This document shows, piece by piece, positions 1 to 4,849 of a DNA stretch of 6,404 nucleotides. The DNA comes from Pseudomonadota bacterium (GTDB taxonomy: Bacteria > Pseudomonadota > Gammaproteobacteria > Burkholderiales > Thiobacillaceae): assembly GCA_021847385.1 (NCBI GenBank), contig JAJZTV010000118.1:1-6404 (forward strand). The letters are read 5' to 3'. Both the position numbers and the translations under genes were made by a program. Under the pieces are notes generated by a model, which made no database searches, was not told where the DNA came from, and saw only the letters and a program-made list of their open reading frames with translations. Position 1 is the first letter of the stretch. The number at the start of each line of letters is the position of its first letter.

Positions 1-76
1 CCAGGGTCATGATGGAGAATTTCCTGACGATATCGAAGTTGTACTGCTCAGTAGCCGGGTTGCTGGTCGCAGCCAT
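1..76 (-). CDS. ccoN: Cbb3-type cytochrome c oxidase subunit I (CcoN), N-terminal fragment
   Basis: Only the first 25 codons are in the window; the gene runs off the left edge. The ATG is at 76-74, preceded by a strong AGGAGG Shine-Dalgarno 4 nt away. The visible peptide begins MAATSNPATEQYNFD and continues IVRKFSIMTL. The pattern Y-N-x-D/K-x-V-R-x-F-x-I-M-T just before the first membrane helix is characteristic of the start of CcoN proteins, the catalytic haem-copper subunit of the high-affinity cbb3 oxidase in the inner membrane. No catalytic residues are visible, so the call rests on this N-terminal signature and on the neighbouring oxidase-assembly genes. It has its own promoter-like sequence upstream (165-193) and is separated from sco by 148 nt, so it probably starts a separate ccoNO(Q)P transcript. 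This is inferred, not seen. Confidence 0.8.
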   Translation of the reverse strand, partial: MAATSNPATEQYNFDIVRKFSIMTL

Positions 77-114
77 GGCGCCTCCTAAAGGATTGCCCAC
101 ATCATTGAAACCAC

Positions 115-138
115 GCCCCGACAACTTAAGCGCGGGGC
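115..138 (-). other. Small GC stem-loop in the ccoN leader
   Basis: GCCCCG (115-120) and CGGGGC (133-138) form a 6-bp inverted repeat around a 12-nt loop that contains the palindrome CTTAAG. It would lie in the 5' untranslated leader of ccoN, about 40 nt upstream of the start codon. No run of T follows it on the minus strand, so it is not a clear terminator. It could be a leader structure or chance in GC-rich DNA. Confidence 0.25.
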
Positions 139-164
139 AAAATACCTGTACGAAAAGACGCGGG

Positions 165-193
165 AGTATAGCCGCGCCCCACCTTGATCGCAA
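165..193 (-). promoter_or_regulatory. Sigma70-type promoter candidate for ccoN
   Basis: On the minus strand a -35 element TTGCGA (188-193, 4 of 6 to consensus) and a -10 element TATACT (165-170, 5 of 6) are separated by exactly 17 nt. The predicted start is near 158, giving a leader of about 80 nt before the ccoN ATG. The -35 region overlaps a lone ATCAA, which resembles half of an FNR/ANR box, but the other half is missing and the position is not the usual -41.5. Oxygen control is therefore not supported by the sequence. Confidence 0.55.
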
Positions 194-224
194 GCCGAAA
201 CCGGTAATTTGCTACTAGGCCGAA

Positions 225-812
225 TCAGGCCTGCTCCAGCAGTTGGCTCAGGTCGTGCGCCATATCGGCGGACGGCATGCCATAAGGCCAGAACAAACGG
301 ATTCTGCCTTGCGGATCAAGGATATAACTGGCTGCGGTATGGTCCATCAGATAACCGCTGGCGCCCGATTCGGTGTGTTTGCTGAAGTGCACCTTGAACT
401 CGCGCGCCGCCTCCGCCACTTCCTCGGGGGTGCCGGTCAGCCCCAGGAAAGAGGGATCGAAATAAGGCACATATTGGCGCAACACCTCGGGCGTATCCCG
501 CTCCGGGTCGACCGTCACGAACAGCACCTGCACCCGCTCAGCCGCCTTCGGCCCGAGCAGCTTCAGTGCCGCTTTCAGATCCGACAAGGTCGTGGGGCAC
601 ACGTCCGGGCAATGGGTATAGCCGAAAAACAGCACGACGGCCTTGCCCTTGAAACTCGTCAAGGTGACCGGCTTGCCATTATGGTCATGCAAGGCCAGCC
701 GTTGGCCGAACGGCGCGCCGGTGATATCGGTCCCTTTGAACGGCGAGGGCTCTTGCCGGCCGCAGCCCAGCAGCAGCAAGAACGCGAAGGCTGCGAGGAA
801 AACGTGCTTCAC
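225..812 (-). CDS. Sco1/SenC-type copper chaperone lipoprotein for cytochrome oxidase
   Basis: A protein of 195 residues, the usual Sco length. It opens with a short lipoprotein signal whose lipobox is LLGC, placing the lipid-anchored Cys at residue 17, so it should be tethered to the periplasmic side of the inner membrane. A thioredoxin fold follows. The copper-binding motif C-P-D-V-C lies at residues 68-72 (GYTHCPDVCPTT) and the third ligand, His158, lies in the DHTA motif, so all canonical Sco ligands are present. FVTVDPERDTP (about 98-108) is another family signature. Sco proteins deliver or reduce copper for the Cu(A) site of subunit II and in some bacteria affect cbb3 oxidase. The start is GTG, with AAGG 8 nt upstream. 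Only 10 nt separate it from the Rrf2 stop, so the two are probably co-transcribed. It lies between the aa3 assembly genes and ccoN, so it could serve either oxidase. Confidence 0.95.
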   Translation of the reverse strand: MKHVFLAAFAFLLLLGCGRQEPSPFKGTDITGAPFGQRLALHDHNGKPVTLTSFKGKAVVLFFGYTHCPDVCPTTLSDLKAALKLLGPKAAERVQVLFVTVDPERDTPEVLRQYVPYFDPSFLGLTGTPEEVAEAAREFKVHFSKHTESGASGYLMDHTAASYILDPQGRIRLFWPYGMPSADMAHDLSQLLEQA

Positions 813-822
813 GATAGGCGCC

Positions 823-1275
823 TTAAGCCATGACGCCGGAAGGAAGATCGGACAGGCGATATTTGCCGGTCTGCACCGCCTTGGCCAAGTCTTCCAGGGT
901 CATATCCTCAAGCAGGGCAATGATCTTCTTTTTCACCGGCAACCACTTGAAATGCATCGGGCACGCGGTCTCATCCGAGCACTCTTTCAGCCCGAGGATG
1001 CAGCTCTTGGTGAAATCGGGCCCCTCGGTCAGCGCCAAGGCCTGCATCAAGCTGGTTTTGTGCATCCCCTCGCGTAGGCAAAAACCACCGAGACGGCCGC
1101 GAAAGGAATCGAGCAAACCCTGTTTGCACAAATTCTGCAGAATCTTGGCCAGATAGGCCGAAGGCACGTTGAGGCGCTCGGCGATATCGCGGTTCAATAC
1201 CGGCTCACCCGCCGGCTGGGTCGCGATATAGATCAGGGCCTGAATGGCATATTGGCTGGTACGGGACAAGACCAT
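823..1275 (-). CDS. Rrf2-family transcriptional regulator with three C-terminal cysteines
   Basis: A protein of 150 residues, typical of Rrf2/IscR/NsrR regulators. It starts VLSRTSQYAIQALIYIA, has a winged helix-turn-helix (about 28-52, NRDIAERLNVPSAYLAKILQNL) and the wing motif RGRLGG (59-64). Cysteines at 92, 99 and 105 (C-x6-C-x5-C) match the region where IscR and NsrR bind an Fe-S cluster, so a cluster-based sensor of redox state, NO, oxygen or iron is likely; the signal cannot be told from sequence. Two other cysteines lie at 50 and 66. I chose the ATG at 1275 because GAGGAG sits 6 nt upstream; the TTG two codons earlier abuts that ribosome site and is unlikely. A near-perfect -10 and a small palindrome lie just upstream, consistent with autoregulation. 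Position 10 nt before sco suggests control of sco and perhaps of nearby oxidase genes, which is inference. Confidence 0.92.
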   Translation of the reverse strand: MVLSRTSQYAIQALIYIATQPAGEPVLNRDIAERLNVPSAYLAKILQNLCKQGLLDSFRGRLGGFCLREGMHKTSLMQALALTEGPDFTKSCILGLKECSDETACPMHFKWLPVKKKIIALLEDMTLEDLAKAVQTGKYRLSDLPSGVMA

Positions 1276-1289
1276 GCCCAACTCCTCAA

Positions 1290-1301
1290 GACATTTGTGT
1301 C
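1290..1301. promoter_or_regulatory. GACA-N4-TGTC palindrome, possible operator
   Basis: GACATTTGTGTC is a 4+4 inverted repeat with a 4-nt centre. It sits at about +1 to +8 relative to the start predicted from the TATAAT upstream of the Rrf2 gene, a place where a bound repressor would block transcription. Rrf2 regulators often control their own genes. It does not match the known long IscR or NsrR consensus sites as I know them, so this is only a candidate. Confidence 0.25.
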
Positions 1302-1303
1302 CG

Positions 1304-1332
1304 ATTATAGCGATTCATGCGACGAAAGGCAG
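1304..1332 (-). promoter_or_regulatory. Promoter candidate for rrf2-sco
   Basis: A perfect TATAAT -10 hexamer lies on the minus strand at 1304-1309, in the 73-nt gap between the ctaB stop and the Rrf2 ATG. At 17-nt spacing the -35 is CTGCCT (1327-1332), only 3 of 6 to consensus, so it may be weak or need an activator. The predicted start is near 1297, leaving a leader of about 20 nt that carries the ribosome site. This would let rrf2 and sco be expressed apart from the upstream cox genes. Confidence 0.5.
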
Positions 1333-1348
1333 CAGGCTCGAAGCCGAA

Positions 1349-2239
1349 TCAGGCCACCGCGTGGTCGATCAACAAGGCCGCGAACAACAGGCTCAGATAG
1401 AGGATGGAATAGGCGAAGGTGCGCTTGGCCAGCGCATCGGAATAGACGCGGTACAGACGCCAGGCGAACCAGAGGAAGACACCGTCCAGCACCAGCACCG
1501 AGGCCACATACACCAGGCCCACCATGTTCACCGCCAACGGCAGCAAGGTGACCGCGGTCAGCAAAATGGTGTAGAGCAGGATATGCAAACGGGTAAACCT
1601 CTCGCCATGGGTCACCGGCAGCATGGGCAAGCCCGAGCGCTCGTAGTCGTCCTTGCGATACAGCGCCAACGCCCAGAAATGCGGCGGTGTCCAGGCAAAG
1701 ATGATCAGGAACAACAACAAGGCCTCGTGACTGACATCGCCGGTCATTGCGGCCCAGCCCAATACCGGCGGCATCGCGCCCGAGGCGCCGCCGATCACGA
1801 TGTTCTGCGGCGTCGCCGGTTTCAGGAACAGGGTATAGACACCGGCATAGCCGACGAAGGTCAGCAAGGTCAGCCACATGGTCAGCGGGTTGACCCAGGC
1901 ATAGAGCAAGCTCAGCCCCGCCCCGGCCAGCACGCCGGCGAACACCAAGGCCTGCGGCGTACCGACCTCGCCGCGCGCCGTTGCACGGGCTCGGGTACGC
2001 GCCATCTTGGCGTCGATGGTGCGTTCGACCAGACAATTGAACGCGGCCGCTCCGGCGGCGGCCAGGGTGATACCGACGGTCGACGCCAGGAACAAGCCGA
2101 ACGGCGGCCAGCCGGGCAAGGCCAGCAGCATGCCGATGATGGCAGTGAAAACGATCAGCGCCACCACCCTCGGCTTGGTCAACTCCAGGTAGTCGCGCAC
2201 TCGATCCATAGTCATGTGGTGGGTCACGGCTTCAGTCAT
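1349..2239 (-). CDS. ctaB: Protohaem IX farnesyltransferase (haem O synthase)
   Basis: An inner-membrane UbiA-family prenyltransferase that adds a farnesyl group to haem B to make haem O, the precursor of haem A. The 296-residue length is typical. The first prenyl-diphosphate motif is at about 68-81 (NCLVERTIDAKMARTR), with Glu where many relatives have Asp, a variant I recall as common in betaproteobacterial CyoE/CtaB. The second is at about 195-208 (YRKDDYERSGLPML). GGASGAMPPVLGW (about 150-162) and WTPPHFWALA (183-192) are further family signatures, spread over multiple hydrophobic helices. I chose the ATG at 2239 because GAGG lies 6 nt upstream; the TTG at 2245 is directly against that site. 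It follows the thioredoxin-like gene by 36 nt and precedes the Rrf2 gene. It is also called cyoE in quinol oxidase operons; here the cox context favours ctaB. No haem A synthase gene sits beside it. Confidence 0.96.
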   Translation of the reverse strand: MTEAVTHHMTMDRVRDYLELTKPRVVALIVFTAIIGMLLALPGWPPFGLFLASTVGITLAAAGAAAFNCLVERTIDAKMARTRARATARGEVGTPQALVFAGVLAGAGLSLLYAWVNPLTMWLTLLTFVGYAGVYTLFLKPATPQNIVIGGASGAMPPVLGWAAMTGDVSHEALLLFLIIFAWTPPHFWALALYRKDDYERSGLPMLPVTHGERFTRLHILLYTILLTAVTLLPLAVNMVGLVYVASVLVLDGVFLWFAWRLYRVYSDALAKRTFAYSILYLSLLFAALLIDHAVA

Positions 2240-2253
2240 GTTCAACCTCGATT

Positions 2254-2271
2254 GCCCGGCATTATGCGGGC
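2254..2271. other. Intercistronic stem-loop upstream of ctaB
   Basis: The 18 nt can fold as a 5-bp GC stem (GCCCG/CGGGC) plus 2 bp beyond a one-base bulge, with a 3-nt loop. It fills about half of the 36-nt gap between the thioredoxin-like gene and ctaB and lies just upstream of the ctaB ribosome site. There is no T run on either strand, so it is not a convincing terminator; it may affect mRNA processing or ctaB translation. Confidence 0.25.
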
Positions 2272-2275
2272 GCTA

Positions 2276-2836
2276 TTAGCCAATCTGGGAGTATTTCAAT
2301 AAACGCTGCACATCCTTCAACATCTTGCCGCCATCGGCCGGCTGCGGATAGCGCAAGACAAAACGGCCCAAGGGATCGACCAGATAGATGTGGCCGGCGG
2401 CATCGGGCTGCGCCAAGGGCGTGCCCAGGGTATCTACATTCGTGTAGCGGGCCTGGCGCAGCCCCGCATGCTCTTTCAGCAAGGGCTCGGACAAGGGCTG
2501 GGCCGCGATGACCAGTCGCTCGATGCGATCCTGATCGCGCCCTGTCGCCAAGCGCACTTGGCGCATCAGATACAGATTGTCGCTGCAGGCCCGGTCGCAG
2601 CCGCCCGCCTGCACCAGAACGAACAACCATTTGCCCCGCAGGCTTGCGGTATCGAAGGCCTGGCCCGACGCCTGAACCAGCGCCGTCGGCTTGAACTCCA
2701 CCGCCTCGATCAATTCGCCGTAGTTGGACAAATGCTGCGGCCGCCAATATTTGTAGGCCAGCGTCGCCAGCACCACGGGTGCAACGAAGATCGTCAGGAT
2801 CAGCAACAGCTTAAGCCGTGCTCGATTTACGGCCAC
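2276..2836 (-). CDS. Membrane-anchored thioredoxin-like (Sco-related) protein of the cox cluster
   Basis: A protein of 186 residues with an N-terminal membrane anchor (about 8-27, LKLLLILTIFVAPVVLATLA) and a periplasmic thioredoxin-like domain. A CxxxC motif is at 80-84 (GGCDRACSDN) after a WLFVLVQ strand, as in Sco proteins, and a VDPLGR turn at 153-158 matches the ILDPQGR of the Sco encoded downstream. The histidine that completes the Sco copper site is not in the aligned position; the nearest is His149. It corresponds in place to the uncharacterised gene between SURF1 and cox15 in Pseudomonas and betaproteobacterial cox clusters. A role in thiol reduction or copper handling during oxidase assembly is inferred. 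The start is GTG with GGAG 8 nt upstream, inside the SURF1 gene, giving a 26-nt overlap and suggesting translational coupling. Confidence 0.8.
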   Translation of the reverse strand: MAVNRARLKLLLILTIFVAPVVLATLAYKYWRPQHLSNYGELIEAVEFKPTALVQASGQAFDTASLRGKWLFVLVQAGGCDRACSDNLYLMRQVRLATGRDQDRIERLVIAAQPLSEPLLKEHAGLRQARYTNVDTLGTPLAQPDAAGHIYLVDPLGRFVLRYPQPADGGKMLKDVQRLLKYSQIG

Positions 2837-3536
2837 GATAGAGTCTCCAAAGATAGATCAAGGTCAGCGCCAAGCTGGTTGCCGCCAACGCAAACCATTG
2901 CCCGGCATAGCTGATGTGCTTGTCGACGCCGGTATCCGGCTGAGGCCAGGCGCGCAGCAAATTGTCGGGCTCGGCATTGGTCTGCAAGATCAGCCAATCC
3001 GGCAAGGGGTGTGGGTACAGCTCGCGGTAGCGCTTGAGGTCGAGGTTCTGCCAGACCATGCCCTGCACCGTGGCGTTGCCGAGTTCCAGATAACGCATTT
3101 GCGCCCGGACCAAAATGCCTTCCACCGCCACCTGGCCGCGGGGCACCGCGACAAAGGGCGTGTTGCGCCGGTCGGGATCGCCGGGCAGCCAGCCGCGATT
3201 GACCAGCACCGCCGCGCCGGAATCGGCGATGCGCAGCGGCACCACGACATGAAAGCCCGCACGCCCTTGATGCAGGCGATTGTCCAGGTAGACCTGATAG
3301 CCCTCGGCAAACTGGCCGACCACGCGCACCCGCCGATACAGCCAGGCATCCGACGGCTCCGGCAGCGTGCGCAGCGGCTCGGCCGCTTGGCGTTCGCCGC
3401 TATCCCAGCGTGCCTGCAACGCCCGTTTCTGCTCGGCCCGCCCCAACTGCCACTGGGCCAACAGCACGGCCAGCACGCAGACCAGCAGCCCGGCCACGAC
3501 CGGCAACCACGTTACAATGCGGGCAGGAAGCTTCAT
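2811..3536 (-). CDS. SURF1-family cytochrome oxidase assembly protein
   Basis: A protein of 241 residues with the classic SURF1 plan: an N-terminal helix (about 9-27), a large periplasmic domain and a C-terminal helix (about 213-231). Family signatures are visible: VVGQF at 72-76, LDNRLHQGRAGFHVVVPL at 84-101, VLVNRGWLP at 110-118, WQNLDL at 162-167 and HISYAGQWFALA at 207-218. SURF1 proteins help insert haem A into subunit I of aa3 oxidase and bind haem in Paracoccus. The ATG at 3536 has only a weak AGG upstream. The gene starts 63 nt from the divergent DUF2909 gene, so its promoter would have to lie in or beyond that gene, or it depends on read-through from ctaE. It overlaps the next gene by 26 nt. 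Confidence 0.93.
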   Translation of the reverse strand: MKLPARIVTWLPVVAGLLVCVLAVLLAQWQLGRAEQKRALQARWDSGERQAAEPLRTLPEPSDAWLYRRVRVVGQFAEGYQVYLDNRLHQGRAGFHVVVPLRIADSGAAVLVNRGWLPGDPDRRNTPFVAVPRGQVAVEGILVRAQMRYLELGNATVQGMVWQNLDLKRYRELYPHPLPDWLILQTNAEPDNLLRAWPQPDTGVDKHISYAGQWFALAATSLALTLIYLWRLYRGRKSSTA

Positions 3537-3599
3537 GCCGCAGCCTGCCGCGCAATGCCGACGGCACGGCGGTCAACCGAAGGAAAGGAGGGAAATGCC

Positions 3600-3797
3600 A
3601 TGCGCATTATCGTAATCGCCGGACTACTGATCATTGTGCTCAGCCTAGCCAGCGCGCTGATTTACTTGGTCAAGGACAAAGGCGGCAGCGACCGGACAGT
3701 CAAGGCCCTCACTTGGCGCATCGGCCTGTCGCTCGGGCTTTTCCTGCTGCTCATGGTTGGCGCCTACACCGGCCTGATCACCCCAGGCCGGTTGTAG
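3600..3797 (+). CDS. Twin transmembrane protein, DUF2909 type
   Basis: A 65-residue protein of two hydrophobic helices (about 3-23, IIVIAGLLIIVLSLASALIYL, and 41-61, IGLSLGLFLLLMVGAYTGLIT) joined by a charged loop (KDKGGSDRTVKALTWR). A strong AGGAGG at 3586-3591 stands 8 nt before the ATG at 3600; another ATG at 3595 opens only a six-codon reading frame. It is the sole clear plus-strand gene in the window, lying between ctaE and the SURF1 gene. This matches the opposite-strand small gene in the same slot in Pseudomonas and many betaproteobacteria, so the arrangement is conserved and the gene is real. Its function is unknown; a role in oxidase assembly or stability is inferred from position only. 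A TACAAT at 3513-3518, inside the start of the SURF1 gene, might serve as its -10, but no good -35 accompanies it. Confidence 0.88.
   Translation: MRIIVIAGLLIIVLSLASALIYLVKDKGGSDRTVKALTWRIGLSLGLFLLLMVGAYTGLITPGRL
3769..3791. terminator. GC-rich stem-loop at the convergent ends of ctaE and DUF2909
   Basis: CCGGCCTG (3769-3776) and CAGGCCGG (3784-3791) form a perfect 8-bp stem with a 7-nt loop. It lies 15 nt past the ctaE stop on the minus strand and within the last codons of the DUF2909 gene on the plus strand. The stem is strong, but neither strand has a proper T tract after it (plus strand TTGTAGG, minus strand TGTAGG). It could be a weak or bidirectional terminator, or a 3'-end stabiliser that separates ctaE mRNA from the SURF1-ctaB part. 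Confidence 0.4.
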
Positions 3798-3806
3798 GCA
3801 GCTTGA

Positions 3807-4658
3807 TTACAGCCAGTAGACAAAGATAAACAGGCCGAGCCAAACCACGTCCACGAAGTGCCAGTACCAGGACACCGCTTCGAACGCGAAGTGACTCTCC
3901 GGCTTGAAGTGGCCGGCCAGGCTGCGGCCCGTGATCACGATCAGCATGATCGTGCCCAGGGTCACGTGGAAGCCGTGGAAACCGGTCAGCATGAAGAAGG
4001 TCGAGCCATACACGCCGGAGCCCAGGGTCAAGCCCAGTTCGGTATAGGCGTGGTGGTACTCGTAGGCCTGCAAGCTCAAGAAGGTCAGACCCAAGGCCAC
4101 CGTCGCGAACAGGCCCGCGATCAACTGACCGCGATTACCCTTCTTCAAGCCCCAGTGCGCCCAAGTCACGGTCACACCCGAGGTCAACAGGATCAGGGTG
4201 TTCCAAGCGGGAATACCCCAGGCGCTCATCGACTCGAAGGCGCTCTTGGCACCCGGGCCGCCGGTCGGCCAGCCGCCGGTATAACCCGGCCACAGCAAGG
4301 CGTTGTCGCCCGCCGCCAAGTCCGGCACCGACAGCATGCGCACATAGTAGAGCGCGCCGAAGAAGGCCGAGAAGAACATGACCTCGGAGAAGATGAACCA
4401 ACTCATGCTCCAGCGGAAGCCGACATCGACCTGCTTGTTGAACAGGCCTTTCTCGCTCTCGCCGATCACCTGACCGAACCAGCCGAATAGCATCCAGACC
4501 AGCAAGGCGAAGCCCAGCAGCAGAATCCAGCCGCCACCGGCAACGTGGTGGATGAACAGCGCGCCGCCGATCGTCAGACCGAGCAGAGCGCTGGAGCCGA
4601 GAACCGGCCAGTAAGACGGGGCCGGCAGATAGTAACCACCATGGCTTTGCGCACTCAT
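3807..4658 (-). CDS. ctaE: Cytochrome c oxidase subunit III
   Basis: A protein of 283 residues, full length for bacterial subunit III with seven expected helices. This non-catalytic membrane subunit stabilises the haem-copper core and the proton uptake side. The signature FIFSEVMFFSAFFGALYYVR is at about 88-107, with the conserved helix glutamate at 92. Others are HWGLKKGNRGQ (168-178), AYEYHHAYTE (198-207), TGFHGFHVTLG (225-235) and the C-terminal WYWHFVDVVWLGLF (264-277). The N-terminus (MSAQSHGGYYLPAPSYWPVL) is the usual one. The ATG at 4658 is preceded by AGGGGGAG with about 6 nt spacing. It lies 15 nt after the DUF2970 gene in the ctaD-ctaG-ctaE transcript and is also named coxC. Confidence 0.97.
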   Translation of the reverse strand: MSAQSHGGYYLPAPSYWPVLGSSALLGLTIGGALFIHHVAGGGWILLLGFALLVWMLFGWFGQVIGESEKGLFNKQVDVGFRWSMSWFIFSEVMFFSAFFGALYYVRMLSVPDLAAGDNALLWPGYTGGWPTGGPGAKSAFESMSAWGIPAWNTLILLTSGVTVTWAHWGLKKGNRGQLIAGLFATVALGLTFLSLQAYEYHHAYTELGLTLGSGVYGSTFFMLTGFHGFHVTLGTIMLIVITGRSLAGHFKPESHFAFEAVSWYWHFVDVVWLGLFIFVYWL

Positions 4659-4673
4659 AAAGTTCTCCCCCTT

Positions 4674-4847
4674 TCAGTGCGTGATCCAGTTAACCAACAG
4701 AACCAACGAAATCACAAAAATCGCGCCACCCAACAAGCCAGCCAAAATCACATGCTGTGGCTTGATGTGTGCCGCATCGGCCTCCAGATCGCGCCCCTTG
4801 CGTATGCCCAAGAAGCTCCAGAAAACCGCCTTGATAACTCTAAACAT
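4674..4847 (-). CDS. Small membrane protein, DUF2970 family
   Basis: A 57-residue protein with an N-terminal amphipathic part (MFRVIKAVFWSFLGIRKGRD) and one hydrophobic helix at about 32-54 (ILAGLLGGAIFVISLVLLVNW). The opening V-x-x-A-V-F-W-S-F-x-G-I-R-K is the hallmark of the DUF2970 proteins encoded in betaproteobacterial cox clusters. An earlier in-frame start exists 18 codons upstream but would lie inside ctaG, so I chose the ATG at 4847. It begins just 2 nt after the ctaG stop codon and has no good ribosome site of its own, suggesting translation by coupling to ctaG. Its function is unknown; its position between ctaG and ctaE suggests an accessory role in oxidase assembly. Confidence 0.88.
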   Translation of the reverse strand: MFRVIKAVFWSFLGIRKGRDLEADAAHIKPQHVILAGLLGGAIFVISLVLLVNWITH

Positions 4848-4849
4848 GC

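Larger units (their letters stand above)
77..224. other. Intergenic region between sco and ccoN
   Basis: These 148 nt are the largest gene-free stretch. They hold the ccoN ribosome site (AGGAGG), a GC stem-loop (115-138) and the ccoN promoter candidate (165-193). I see no clear terminator for sco: the only structure at its end is a 5-bp AGGCC/GGCCT stem (217-232) over the stop codon, with no T run after it. Read-through from sco into ccoN is therefore possible. Confidence 0.5.

Noticed and set aside
181..200. FNR/ANR box upstream of ccoN
   Set aside because: Only one half site (ATCAA on the minus strand) is present; the partner half does not match TTGAT and its centre would be near -35 rather than -41.5.
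9..218. A 69-codon plus-strand open frame across the ccoN start and the intergenic region
   Set aside because: No ribosome site, overlaps the ccoN start and promoter, no recognisable features.
243..833. A 196-codon plus-strand open frame opposite sco
   Set aside because: Antisense shadow with no ribosome site and no recognisable domain.
2261..2266. CATAAT on the minus strand as a ctaB promoter -10
   Set aside because: No acceptable -35 at 16-18 nt upstream; the gene is more simply read from the upstream transcript.
1244..2302. A 352-codon open frame on the plus strand opposite ctaB
   Set aside because: Its product is rich in Gln, Arg, His and Gly with no membrane segments or known motifs, as expected from the antisense of a GC-rich membrane protein gene; ctaB on the other strand is unmistakable.
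2898..3599. Long plus-strand open frame running through the SURF1 gene into DUF2909
   Set aside because: Only the last 65 codons after the AGGAGG site form a real protein; the earlier part is antisense of SURF1.
3606..3634. GATAAT (-10) with ATGATC (-35) on the minus strand as a SURF1 promoter
   Set aside because: Spacing is 17 nt, but the -35 matches only 3 of 6 and the site lies inside the DUF2909 coding start; too weak to list as a feature.
3858..4490. A 210-codon plus-strand open frame opposite ctaE
   Set aside because: Low-complexity Gln/Arg/His/Ala composition and complete overlap with a strongly conserved subunit III gene.
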